A stretch of DNA of 64,000 bases from Clonostachys chloroleuca (taxonomy: Eukaryota > Ascomycota > Sordariomycetes > Hypocreales > Bionectriaceae): positions 9,858,001 through 9,922,000 of the forward strand of contig JBANAY010000004.1 in NCBI GenBank assembly GCA_037952775.1, read 5' to 3'. The notes beneath the pieces were generated by a model. The model searched no databases. It had not been told where the DNA came from and worked only from the letters and a program-made list of their open reading frames with translations. The position numbers and the translations under genes are program-made. Below, one piece after another: positions 12,133 through 23,114 of the stretch; position 1 is the stretch's first letter, and each line of letters starts with the position of its first letter.

Positions 12133-13413
12133 TGTGGCTATAAAGAATGGACGGACGATGGAGCAAGCGGACTCTACTAATCGTCACTCAAAAAGAATGT
12201 GGCCCTGAGTTTGATGCGAAAATATCCTTCCTGGGGTGCGTTCTCTTCAAATATATCCATTCCCTGGCGCTCCCTCGGGCTGCCTAGACCGTCGATCACG
12301 TCTTCTGTACTCCATCTGGACAACCTTTTTAATAAAGTTCCTTACCCCTGAATTTCACGTCGCATCACTGAAGATGACAGGGGGTTTGGCGCCTTGGCAT
12401 TGGACAAGATGAGGCAGCTCAACATGGCCTTCTGTCATCCCGGGTCCAAGCTCCAGCGCGCATTGATAATGATTGGCAAAGGTAACTGTCGCTTTAGGAA
12501 GCTCGGTCGGCAGAGGCGAATTGGGAGCCAGAGCGCGCGGGTTGGCGTCCTAGACAAAGGTTCCTGTGCTTCTATGCGCTGAAGTCAGCGAATGCAATGT
12601 CACGATGCCGCCTTGCGGTATATTCCACAAGCCGTACCTATTAGGCAGGAAGAGATTGGGGGCTTTTGGCGCGGCACAGGACTTGACAGTGGACGGTTGC
12701 GACCTACTCATTGCAGAAGCCACCACTTATTTCTTGGGTTCCTTTGGCGGCGTGTGGAGTTGCCATGAAAACATCTCCATTGGCCTTCGGGTGCCTGGGG
12801 CACGGTGACCTCAGTTCTAGATCCTCAATGCCGAGTGGCACAATAGCTAGAACAGAGCGACCGAGGTTCGGTCGGAAGCACTTATGCGCGAGTCGGGCTC
12901 GGTTGCGCAGCCTCGTATGTGGACAGTAGGTGGTCATCGGTGGTAGAAGACTTGAGAGTTGATTATTAAACTGCCTGCATGATGGATACGTATCTAGGTC
13001 TTCATACCCGAGAACTGCTCAACCTGGAAGCATAGTCGCACTGTGGCTGGCCATTGTGGCAGGGCATGTCGGCAGAGTTTAGGGGGATTTGCCGCTCCTA
13101 CGCCCTGGAAGGTCTTCCCCAACTGCAATGGACTGGACAGTCTGGCAATTGAAGTGCTAGAGGTGGCGTACTGCAACAGTCCTCCAGTAATGGGCATGCA
13201 CCTGCCTGGAGACTTTCTCCCGACTTCAACCCGCATCACACATGCATTCGGGGGGGGGGGACCATCGCTCCAATATCGCAACAACAGGCGACTCGCGCTA
13301 TTTGAGACACAAACAACAAGTTGATCAATTTCCCTGCATAATCCTATCCAGCGGCCATTCAATCTCGAGCAGACCTCATTCGCAGCAACAAAGGAGGGTA
13401 GTCACACAAACCC
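12133..13413. other. Intergenic, 1.3 kb
   Basis: Promoter of the fungalysin gene on the left. No gene recognised in the rest. A G11 run lies at 13250-13260. Confidence 0.55.
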
Positions 13414-15197
13414 CTATCCCCTGGCAACCCTAACCAACCTGACGTTGAGATCCTGTTTTTGCCATGTGGCATAGACTTGCTGATCCGCCCACTTCTCATA
13501 ATCATGGGAGCCTGACTCCAGATCAAAGTTCCACAGCAGATAAGCAAGGAGCAACCGCATCTCCGCGTAGGCAAGACTGGTGGTTCTTTGGTTAGTATTC
13601 TCGCAGACGACGGGGCTTTCGGAGTGTAGACGCTTACTTGTGACCAACACAGTTCCTCGGGCCTAACGAAAACGGGTTGTGCACGTCCTTCTTGTCATCC
13701 GCGTACCGGGGGTCATTCAGCCATCGCTCCGGGGTGAAGGTTTCCGGATCCCGAAAGTTTGAGGACGACATGAAGGCCGCGAAGTGGGAGACGCCGACCC
13801 TTGTCTACACGAAGGTTAGTTGAGGGGGTATCTCAGAGACGGCCCAAAGTTGAAAGATAGCTTTTCTTACATTCTCAGGTAGCCAGTAGCCTGAAATGTT
13901 ATGTCCACCTTCGGGTACCCTGCGAGGAAGTTCCATTGGGACTGGAGGGCCTGGTGTGGTTCAATTAGTCCTGCTAGAATGCTAGAAGAAAGTTGGAGGG
14001 CACGGGATTGACTTACACATCCGGAGGCCTTCCTTGAGAACGGCGAGCATGTATTCAAGCCTGCTAACTCCATCGAGAGAAATTTCTTCTTGGCTGTTGA
14101 ACGCGCTCCGAATTTCTTTGACAAGCTTGTCATAGATATCAGGATGCTTGAGAAGATAGAAAACAAGGCCACTGAGGAGCGAAGCCGTAGTCTCACTACC
14201 TGCGACAACCAGGAAGTTGGCGTTCTCGAATATCTCTTCTGGGGTCAAGCCCCTGTCGTCATTGTACCGAAGGATGTACGACATGAAGTCTGGCCGATCC
14301 TTGATACCTGCATCCATTCTTCGCATTGAAGTCTCCCGAGCGAACTTGTGATGCTCCTCGGCGCCTTTCTTTATGCTAGCTGGAAGCAACAGGGGGACAA
14401 CTCTTTGCAGGTTAAGGCGACATAGAACATAATGGTAGATCATAAACTTGATACTGCTGAACATGATGTGTATCCAGGGGTGGTATCCTCCTTGGTCCAT
14501 GCAGCCAAAGGACTCCCCGAACGCCAGGTCACCGATCAAGTCGAATGTAACAAAGTTGAACCAGCGGACAATGTCCACAGAGCCGCCTTGCTGCATGGAG
14601 TATTTCTCAAGGTTGCTGATGAACGAGTCACAGTACTGCTTCAGGATGTGCTCCTGGCTGCTGAGTGCCTTCGCCGAAAACGCATGGGATATCAAGCGTC
14701 GGTGGCGACGATGCCCCACGCTGGAGGTAAACGAGATGTTTTCTGTCGAGCGCGGACGAACGTAAAACGTCTCATCTTTCTCGTAGGGCTTCTCCCAAGC
14801 TTTCTTGTGTCCATAAATATGTTGAAAGGAATCGGACTCGGTGAAGGAGACACTGATCGGACAGAAGCGAACGACAGGGCCATACTGATCGTGTAATTTC
14901 TTGAGTATCATATGCCAGTCGCCTTTGATCATATGATACAAGTGCGGTACGGCAGTAAAAGCATAGAGCTTTGGACCTGGAACCTTGGCGAGTGGGTGGA
15001 GGAATATGTTGTATAGGCCCGACAGTAGAAACTGAAGAAGCTCACAATGTGTCATTAGTCTCTGATTCTGAAAACATTGCGGCGACGAAAATACCACATA
15101 CCACACTTATTAATGGGAATACACATAGTAACACTACTGCTTTCCCACCCCAGAGAAGGGCTGACTTCAGCATCGAGGGCAGTACAACTCGATCCAT
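13414..15197 (-). CDS. Cytochrome P450 monooxygenase (CYP65-like)
   Basis: Five exons on the minus strand: 15197-15102, 15031-14017, 13950-13871, 13804-13638, 13576-13414; introns 70, 66, 66 and 61 nt, all GT-AG, phases consistent; 506 residues. Met1 begins MDRVVLPSMLK, followed by a hydrophobic ER anchor and the proline-rich hinge HPLAKVPGPK. Other landmarks: WEKPYEKDETF, I-helix VVAGSETTASL, K-helix EGLR (ExxR), PERW, and the haem loop FSLGPRNCVGH with the cysteine thiolate (FxxGxxxCxG complete). The N-terminal third resembles CYP65/isotrichodermin C-15 hydroxylase-type P450s, but that large family has many substrates and no pathway partner is adjacent. Membrane-bound at the ER; needs a P450 reductase. 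The gene appears intact. Confidence 0.93.
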
Positions 15198-16039
15198 TGT
15201 AGAAATTCTTAGTAGGGGTTAATGTCGAGAAAAATCTTCTAGGCTCAGGTAGACCTTGCTGTGGCCAAATTTATGCCTAGTTGGTCTCATGAAGCGTGGG
15301 GCGCGGCGAGTGATGATAGACGATCAAAGTCTGAGTTTAAAAGTAGCGTCCTTACCGTCGAGTCGTCAGAAATGTCTCCACCGCAGCTTTCAAGGCTATC
15401 TGACCACTCGAATGGAACCACGTATGTTATGATTTCTCTTGATGGCTTGGCACGGCGTAGATAGTCGATAATGGACTGTTGAGGTTGCATCTGAGGAGAA
15501 GCGAATGTTACGGTTTGGTGCATAATGCATTAGCTTTTGAAGCGTTGGGGTTGTCAGGTAAACGTTTCCCATCAAATATACTACTGAGCCCCACATTATG
15601 CAGAGGATTGTTTCTCGTTTGAGATGAATCATGTGCATCGAGTTGGAGCCTCAGTGAATAACGTCTTGTCTGCCAAGGACTTTGTACGAGGAGTGACGCA
15701 CAACGTGCCGATGAATCGCAACCGAGTTTTCGATCGTACTAGGATCTAAGGTTTCTGTGTTCCCTTCACGTCATCTGCGTTGGTGACCTTTGAGTTGCTG
15801 CATGGTGGAGTCCGTTGTAAGTGAGGTTTTATGGCTTTCAGAGAGTCACTGTAAGGCACCGACAAGCATCGCCTCCTTCTCACGCCCAAGGTAGAGAGTG
15901 TATCATTAATGAAGAATATTGACGTAAGATTGATGTATTATTTCATGCTGTTTCCGTATTTAACGTAGCTATGGAGTCAACCCCCTTCCCCCTTTTCACA
16001 GATAACAGCGGGCGATTATTGTTCTGCGGTAGAAATAGC
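15198..16039. other. P450 upstream region
   Basis: Holds the P450 promoter. A 78-codon ORF (15287-15523, -) is open but has no recognisable motif and is not called. Confidence 0.45.
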
Positions 16040-16115
16040 ACTGTGGATATGATGATATCAAACCTCCGCTTATGTGTCTCTTCCCAGTTTGGCTCGTCAT
16101 CGGTCGCGATATACT
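16040..16115 (-). pseudogene. Relic fragment of a zinc alcohol dehydrogenase
   Basis: On the minus strand this segment reads YIATDDEPNWEETHKRRFDIIIST, nearly the same as residues encoded at about 19998-20073 in the intact dehydrogenase downstream. By eye the DNA differs at 7 of 76 positions, 6 of them transitions. Similarity ends abruptly on both sides, so it is a fragment in the opposite orientation, not a second gene. Confidence 0.85.
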
Positions 16116-19100
16116 GGCACATATTGTTCCGGCCTACATAATGCCTGAATCCGCCGCCTTGAGCTGCACTAGCGTCCAATGGGATATGTTTCGTTGAACT
16201 ATATACCCCTCCTGGGGGCAAGGGAGGTGTGATTTGTTTTGCAGGTATGGTGACATTGTTGGGTTAACTTGAGCTTTAGGGACCGCCGCTTGGCATGTTG
16301 AATGCAAGTGAATGGCCCAAAGGGGGCGCCTGCAGTTGACCTGTCAAAATCATGCGGTTGTTGATAGAATTCTTTCCACTTTTCTTAATCTTGCTATGCC
16401 AACTGAGTTGCCGATCGCTAAACATTGGTCGTATTCTGGCCGCGCGAAAGAGGAGAGCCAGTTAAGGTAACCAGCTCGCATAGATTGCCGTGACTGGTGT
16501 GATAACAAGTGACGGGTCCAGCTGCGATCGTCTGTAGAAATTGGTATTGCTTTTTTTTTTTTTTTTTTTTTTTTTCGCTCAACAGGATGTAAATAACCCC
16601 CATGACCATCTGAAGCTGAGATAAATGCTTATCCAAAGACCAAAGTCCCTCGATCTTATGGAGGGTTTGGTAACAAAGTGCCGTACCACCCCTAACCAGT
16701 ACAAGTACTATAGTTACATCAGGTCTGGATAAGCGGCGTCATAGCAGAGCATGAGTTGTATGCCAGCGAATAATATAGCCCGTGATAGACGTATGCGATC
16801 GTTGGGGTGTCTTCTGATTTATGTCGCTGACGTCGCATGTGCTTTGCCCTGCGGCTCCTGTGTGTAGAAGGGGCCTTGCTCGCACTCTCAGGCGTTACAT
16901 TGCTTTGGGCTGCCTTCGAGCAAACCTTCCAATGGGACATTTGTGGCTCGTTGTTTTTTGCAAAGGGATCATCGAACTATCATGCGTTGTATGTAGCTAT
17001 CTCGAAGGATTGAGGATCGCTAGATTTCGGGTGGCTCGATATGCGATATTGCTCCGGAAAGGAAAGACCTGCCATCAATTAGGAATAATTCCTCACCTAC
17101 CCAATTCGAATATTTCACTCACTTCATGGGAACAGAGGTTGGAATCATAACCCCGACCATCTTGGCTGCCCGATGTACTGGATCGAAGCTCCTGACGGGC
17201 TGCTAGGCGTAGTTATTGTGATTAGTCGAGCTGTTGATGCAAAGATAGTTTGGATAAATCAATCTTACGACGACGTTGAAATGGGCGAGGAGCTAAGGAA
17301 TGTTGCGAATGGATGTGATAAGAATATGGAGTGTCTGTGGAGGGTGGACAGCCAGTGACTTGCTGGCGTGTGGTGGCAGCCGCGGATGTCGTCAACTCAG
17401 TTCCCTACTACTTTCCTACATACACGTGCCTTACTTACCTAGTGCCTACCTAATCATAACACCAACCACATCTCCAACGTTCGCCAACCTACCCTGCCTC
17501 AAATCCGCGAATCCGTGTTGCATTTCGACTGACGAACAATCGGCATTATGGCCTTGTCTTTCGAGGCTATGAATCTCCGACGTCAGTCGCATGCGGTGCC
17601 CGTCAGCAGAGTTCGATAAGGACGTATAGGTATGCTCCCAAACACAAGCAAGTCACCCATATCCTTGCATCCGCTTCAATCACTGGCTTATCGGTCTCTC
17701 TCCTTGTTCATGGAATACATTCTAACCTGAGCAGTTCCAGAGAATCCTTCCTTGAGATTCGCTCCGAACAGCGACCAGCGCCGTATCGTTTCCTAACATC
17801 GTGCTGCGTCGAACGCACAAGAAAGTGAACAGACGGTGGAGAGGCTATTGGGAGTAGCATTCTGTTCTTATCACATACAAGAATCCTACAATTGTCGCTA
17901 TCAACTGGGGACGGTGGACAAGGAATTTCCTTTCTCTGAGCAGGCTGAGGGCTTTGTCCGTTGAATATCCGAGCAAGAAACTACCCCTCCCGAGATTGGG
18001 CGTTCTTTTATGCATCACTTTGATGCCGACTGAGCCTCAAACCTCAGGGCGGATGTTTCTATAGACTTTTTTTTTGCCGCTTTGCAGAATCGCCGCCGGC
18101 CCATGAGCACATAAAAACCGACATCATCCGCTGCCACATTCCTAGTCTCGCCGTCGGGAACGAGCCTCTTTAAACCATCCTTCTGGGAGAAAGAGATTTA
18201 TCGGTTCCCGGTCACGAAAGCCAACAATTATGGAAAAGAGCCACAAAGAAAGGTTCAATCTAACAATCACATATGATTGTATACCACGAGCGATGATCGT
18301 GCCGGCACATTCCTTGAAGTCCCTCGAGACCCCCCAGACAAGCTATGTAACCAATCAGACCACTACCCACCACGATAGTGCCGGCGATATCGATCGCGAT
18401 GAGGCAGTCTTTGCTGGACCATATGAACCGGGGAGTATTCGCCATGGTCAATCACTAACGAACTAATAACTTGATTAGGATAGCTTGTGGAATGGCTGGC
18501 CACCCGAAGACCGATCCACTAAACGAAGGAGTAGAATCAGGCCATAGAGATGGACCATTCTGTATCGGCGTCTACAATCAATGCTGGTTGTTAATTGACA
18601 GTCTCTTGGCCCAACATTGTTGAGCTGGCTTTCAACTCTCGAATAGGCTCCGATGACAAATCATGGGCCTCAAAGTCTACGCAAAGGGAGATAAATTCGA
18701 AAGTCCGACAGCAGATTTGCTTGACCTTCCGGGCCGAATCCTGGAAGTTTCGGAGGAACACGCATGTGGCCAGCCCCTGGGTTCACTGAGCTTTGATCCC
18801 TTAACAGCCATTGCTAATTAGCTGTTCTTAACCACCGGTAGCCGAACATAGCTTCAGATACGTCAAAGGGTGGACCGTCGCCGTAAGCCAGCTGCATTAG
18901 CGCCCGAATACATGTCCCTCCGTTTACTCCAACGTCCGCGAGCTAGCATGACACATGGAAGGTTTGATGGAAACACTACATACAATCAACGGCCTAAGTA
19001 CCGCATATATAATGTTAGTGGACTCTCTCATGGATTATACGTTTTCATACCCTCACTCTTCAGCATTTTTACCCCTAACCTTACCAAGGCACCTTTTCTA

Positions 19101-19149
19101 CCTACTAGACATCAACTCTTGCAAGGTCACTTCGATCATCAAAGACAGA
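16116..19149. other. Intergenic, 3 kb, between the dehydrogenase relic and the dehydrogenase gene
   Basis: Contains a T25 run at 16551-16575. Around 17400-17550 there is promoter-like sequence (TTACTTACCTAGTGCCTACC) followed at about 17548 by a short frame beginning MALSFEAMNLRRQSH that stops after 23 codons. This may be a decayed gene start, but nothing downstream continues it. No RNA gene seen. Confidence 0.4.
16551..16575. repeat. T25 homopolymer
   Basis: About 25 consecutive T in intergenic DNA. Confidence 0.85.
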
Positions 19150-20445
19150 ATGGCACCCAAAGACTACAAGTTTGAAGGATGGCTTGGGCGAAATCCTGAT
19201 AGCGTGAACGGAAAGATGGAATGGGGAGAGTTCGAGCCCAAGAAGTGGACTGAGGATGATGTTGACATCGAAGTAACGCACTGCGGTATGTGCGGCAGCG
19301 ACTTACATACTCTGTCCTCTGGATGGGGAGAGGTACCCTACCGTAAGTCTACATCCCCGTAAGCCTGGTATGCTACCATGGAGTTATGTGTTTACTAATT
19401 ATTGCATTTTAGCCTGCTGTGTCGGCCACGAGATTGTCGGTAAGACCGTCCGAGTAGGGAGCAACGTGAAGAACATCACACTTGGCGACCGCGTCGGCGT
19501 CGGTGCACAGTCTCTTAGCTGTTTGCAGCCCGAGTGCCCTGCCTGCTCCGCTAGAGAGGAGATGACTTGCAACAATGTTAACGTATGCCAAACCCTCTAC
19601 TTTATCTGATGACGGGAGTATTAAGACTTTCATAAGAAGAGCAAGACTGACTCGCTGGCGCCAGGTTAATACATATGCCGCTAGGTACCCCGATGACATG
19701 GGTATATCCTACGGGGGATATTCAAACTACAACCGGACAAACGGCCACTTGGTGGTCAAAATCCCCGACCAACTGGCTTCCGAACATGCCGCACCAATGC
19801 TCTGCGGGGGTATCACCGTTTACCGACCATTAAAAATGAATGGGTGTGGCCCTGGGAAGTCAGTGGCTATAGCCGGCGTTGGTGGTCTAGGACACTTTGG
19901 TATCCTATTTGCCAAAGCTCTGGGCGCTGATAGCGTTACTAGTATCTCAAGAAAAGAGTCGAAGCGAAGCGAGGTTCTCTCGCTCGGAGCTGATGAGTAT
20001 ATTGCGACTGATGACGAGTCAAACTGGGAAGAGACACATAGGCGGAAGTTTGATCTCATCATATCCACGGTGTCGAGCGAAAAGATGCCGATGAATGGGT
20101 ACTCGAAACTTCTCAAGACGAAAGGAAATTTGATTCAAGTTGGGTAAGCTCTGCGGACTTGAAGTCAAAGTATTTAGCATGACGCTGACGGATCACAGTG
20201 CACCTGAAGGTGGCGCCCTACCTCCAATCAATGTCTTCACTCTCCTTTCCAACGAAATTAAGCTCGGAGGAAGCCCTATTGGTTCACCCGAAGACATTAG
20301 AGAGATGCTAGACTTGGCGGTCAAGAAGAGCGTAAAGCCTTGGATAGAGTTGCGGCCGCTCAAGGACGCCAACCAAGCCATCCTCGACTTGAAGGCAGGC
20401 AGGCCACGGTTCAGATATGTCCTTGTTAATGAAAAGAACGCCTAG
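19150..20445 (+). CDS. Zinc-dependent (NADP) alcohol dehydrogenase, cinnamyl-alcohol-dehydrogenase type
   Basis: Exons 19150-19342, 19413-19582, 19665-20143 and 20199-20445; introns 70, 82 and 55 nt with CTAAT/CTGAC branch points; 362 residues. MDR-superfamily enzyme interconverting alcohols and aldehydes in the cytosol, like yeast ADH6/ADH7. Catalytic zinc site: HCGMCGSDLH and GHEIVGK. The structural-zinc lobe is SCLQPECPACSAREEMTC. The NAD(P) Rossmann motif is GVGGLGHFG. C-terminus ends RYVLVNEKNA. An in-frame ATG at 18955 would add a 65-residue extension without family resemblance, so MAPKDYKFEGW at 19150 is preferred. A 76-bp relic of the same gene lies 3 kb upstream in opposite orientation. 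Confidence 0.93.
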
Positions 20446-21424
20446 AATATATACAAGTGCTGGGAATATGTTTTTTCCAACGAAATAGATTCGACATTAC
20501 ACTTGGTGGCAAGTTTCTAAGATGAATGAGTTGTACCATGGATGGTGGCTGTCGCAATTGAAGTCCCCAAGCTTATTAATCACCCATTTTAGAGTCATTA
20601 GTCACGAGTTCGATTTAGAATTATTTATTGAAAGCTTAGATACGGATGGGGTATAAAACAGTTGCACAGAAGAGGTGGAGGAGAGCAGAGGTCAAGTTAT
20701 ACAACCAGCAGCAGATGTTCAGTTTTCACAAGAGTCCGACGAGTACCATTTTCAAACTAAGGTCAAAGAAACAAAATTCAAATTAAACGAAGCAACAGAA
20801 TGTCTGAAAGTCTAGGCCGAGCCGCATTTGTTTACTTAAGAAAAAGGGAGGAGATGAAGGCGGATGCAGTCGAGCAGACCAAGGTATTCTCCTTCTAATC
20901 GATTCCTTGTTGTCCCGAGAAAGCAATCAACGGCATTTTAATTTTAGACAGCAGGTAAAGCTCTAATGACAGGCAGTCCCTGGTTCCAAACTATCGAATG
21001 TTGGGATCACATGGCTACTTCCGATCCGTGCCTGTCGTGCCGGTTGCTGATAAAAACTTCATGCAAGTGCTTTACTGTTCAACGCTCGCCACCAACCTCA
21101 GCCACAACTTAGATCGCCCGGTAAGTAAGATCTCAAAAATTAAAACAAAATTAACTTCCCGAGTCTGTGCCCGAGAATGGCAGAATCAACTCTATCCTGT
21201 TATGTGAATTTCGATGAAACTTTTCTCCACCCGCACACCACATAAAACCTTGCCCCTTTCCTGAGTCTTCCTCCCATTACATTTTCTCTCTTTTGGTGTT
21301 GGGTACAGAAAAAAAAAATCCCAATTTATCTTTCAAGCTACAGTGTATATTACAGTAAACGAATACATTTGCGGACAAACAAGCCAAGATCGCAGAAACA
21401 ACGGGTTTTGCAACATCCGAAGAA
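20446..21424. other. Intergenic
   Basis: AT-rich; 3' flank of the dehydrogenase and promoter of the F-box-type gene (T/C-rich leader at about 21240-21300). No gene seen. Confidence 0.55.
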
Positions 21425-23114
21425 ATGGCCAGCCTTCTATTTCCTCCAGAGATCCTCCTCATGATTCTAGAAGAGATCATCAAAGAAGAGCGCACTGAAT
21501 GGTATTGTGCTCCAACAGGGGATGGGAAAAGCTACAATATTTCTCGCCTCGCCACTGTGTGCCGAAGGTGGCAGCTAGTTGTCGAAGAATACACATTCAA
21601 ACACCTAGTGCTCAGTCAAGCTACCATTCCAACATTTCAAATGGCTATTAGAAGCAGACCTATGAGGCTGCGTTGTGTAGAACACATATGGCTTCGAATC
21701 GAGTTGCCGGAATATGGTTGCGATGCGTGTGGGACGGAGGAGAGCGAAGAAACGGCTGAAGCGTGAGCTGAGCATGCCCTATCCGAATCCCAACCCTTTA
21801 GATGGCTAACAAGGTTTATCAAAGAAATAACCAGATATTTTCGTCTTGCATCAGCAACCTTTTTGGGGTACTGTCCTGCTGGAAGCCCGAGATTCATGGT
21901 CGGTCAAGACATATATCCCGTGGTCTGACTCTCGAAATCGCTGCATTATCACCCAGTGACAATGGACATTGCTTCTATTCCTGCGCATTAGAGGCCAAGT
22001 ATCCATTCTTAACTGAGGAAGACCTCGATAAAACACCAAACCTCCAAGAGTACCACCACGACTGTGACGCCCGTCGAAATTCCTGTCCAGAATGTCACAT
22101 TAAACATGGAGATGAATTCCTTGGCCAGGTAAAAAGAGTATATGGGACAGCTCTCCGGCTCTTACCAGGAGCCGACGCTCTTAAAAAAGCTCCGATAGTA
22201 AAGGGGCTTCTTCTTCGTCGCTCCGCTTACAGGAGTATCCATGCTGCATCGCTTGCACAAATTTTGAAACAGAGTTTGATGGCTTTGGAATGGTTCCGGC
22301 TCGAAAGAAGACATGCAGTCGATTTTGAAAAAGAAAGCACTTTTATTGCAGGTAGGAGAACAATCAGATTAACCCGATATTGTCTTGACACTGATCTCTT
22401 GACTTACTAGACTATATTCACCGGCTCATGCCCGCTCTACCTTCTACCCTAAAAGGGCTCTTTCTAACTCAGGACACGATTCCAACTTTTGGGTCGGCAC
22501 GTCTAAGTTTTACCAAGTCAGAGGAGCTGGCAAGGGCCATTACCGATAGCTCAGCTTCTAGTCAGCTCTTTGATTTCTGTGCCGTTTACCAACTACACGC
22601 AACCGCGTTTCTATTTTCTGTTGCGTTCTCGACAATCAAATGGAATAACCTCCAGCGCATGTGTCTTCGCTCGACCGAGTTTTCCAAAGAGGATCTGGGC
22701 AGTGACCTTGTTCAGATTGCGATATATGACGCCGCACAAGCAGCTAGGAACCTGCCAAATCTCAGACTGATGGAGATTTTTGGCTCCCACCGTTCAGGCA
22801 CCGCCTGTCTCCTGCGGTATGAGGTTCTACAAAATCAGGCAGCCCTTACTTGGAGAGTAGGGGGAGGCAAGTATATACCAGTTGATGATCGAGCTCTCGA
22901 GCTGTGGGAGGGCGTTCCAGCCTCTCACGGGATTAGCCTGCCGCTCCAGATTAACGAGCAGCCATTTCTGGGATTTTCGGACGAAATCCAGGAATGGCAT
23001 TTTGACCGATTTCTATACCAACGTCTGGAACTGAAGAACCATATATGGGATCCTGTTACAATGGCCCAAATTGAGAATGAACGCAGAGAAATGGCAAAAT
23101 TAGGATTAAGCTGA
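21425..23114 (+). CDS. F-box-type / DUF6546-like fungal protein, frameshifted
   Basis: Exons 21425-21762, 21802-22351 and 22411-23114. The 39-nt first intron (GTGAGC...TTTAG) is short; the second is 59 nt. The N-terminus has an F-box-like segment (LLFPPEILLMILEEII...ISRLATVCRRWQLVVEEYTFKHL). The middle and C-terminal parts follow fungal DUF6546/F-box proteins (RGLTLEIAALSPSD, LPSTLKGLFLTQDT, ALTWRVGG). Exon 2 starts in frame as AWLTRFIKEITRYFRLASATF, then must gain one base at T5/G4 (21860-21868) to continue as GVLSCWKPEI. With that base the protein is about 530 residues. Probable SCF substrate receptor; target unknown. The single lost base fits the undercall pattern seen elsewhere in the window. 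Confidence 0.75.

Noticed and set aside
13414..20445. P450 plus alcohol dehydrogenase as a secondary-metabolite cluster
   Set aside because: No backbone enzyme (PKS, NRPS, terpene synthase) or cluster transporter lies in the window, and 4 kb of non-coding DNA separates the two genes.
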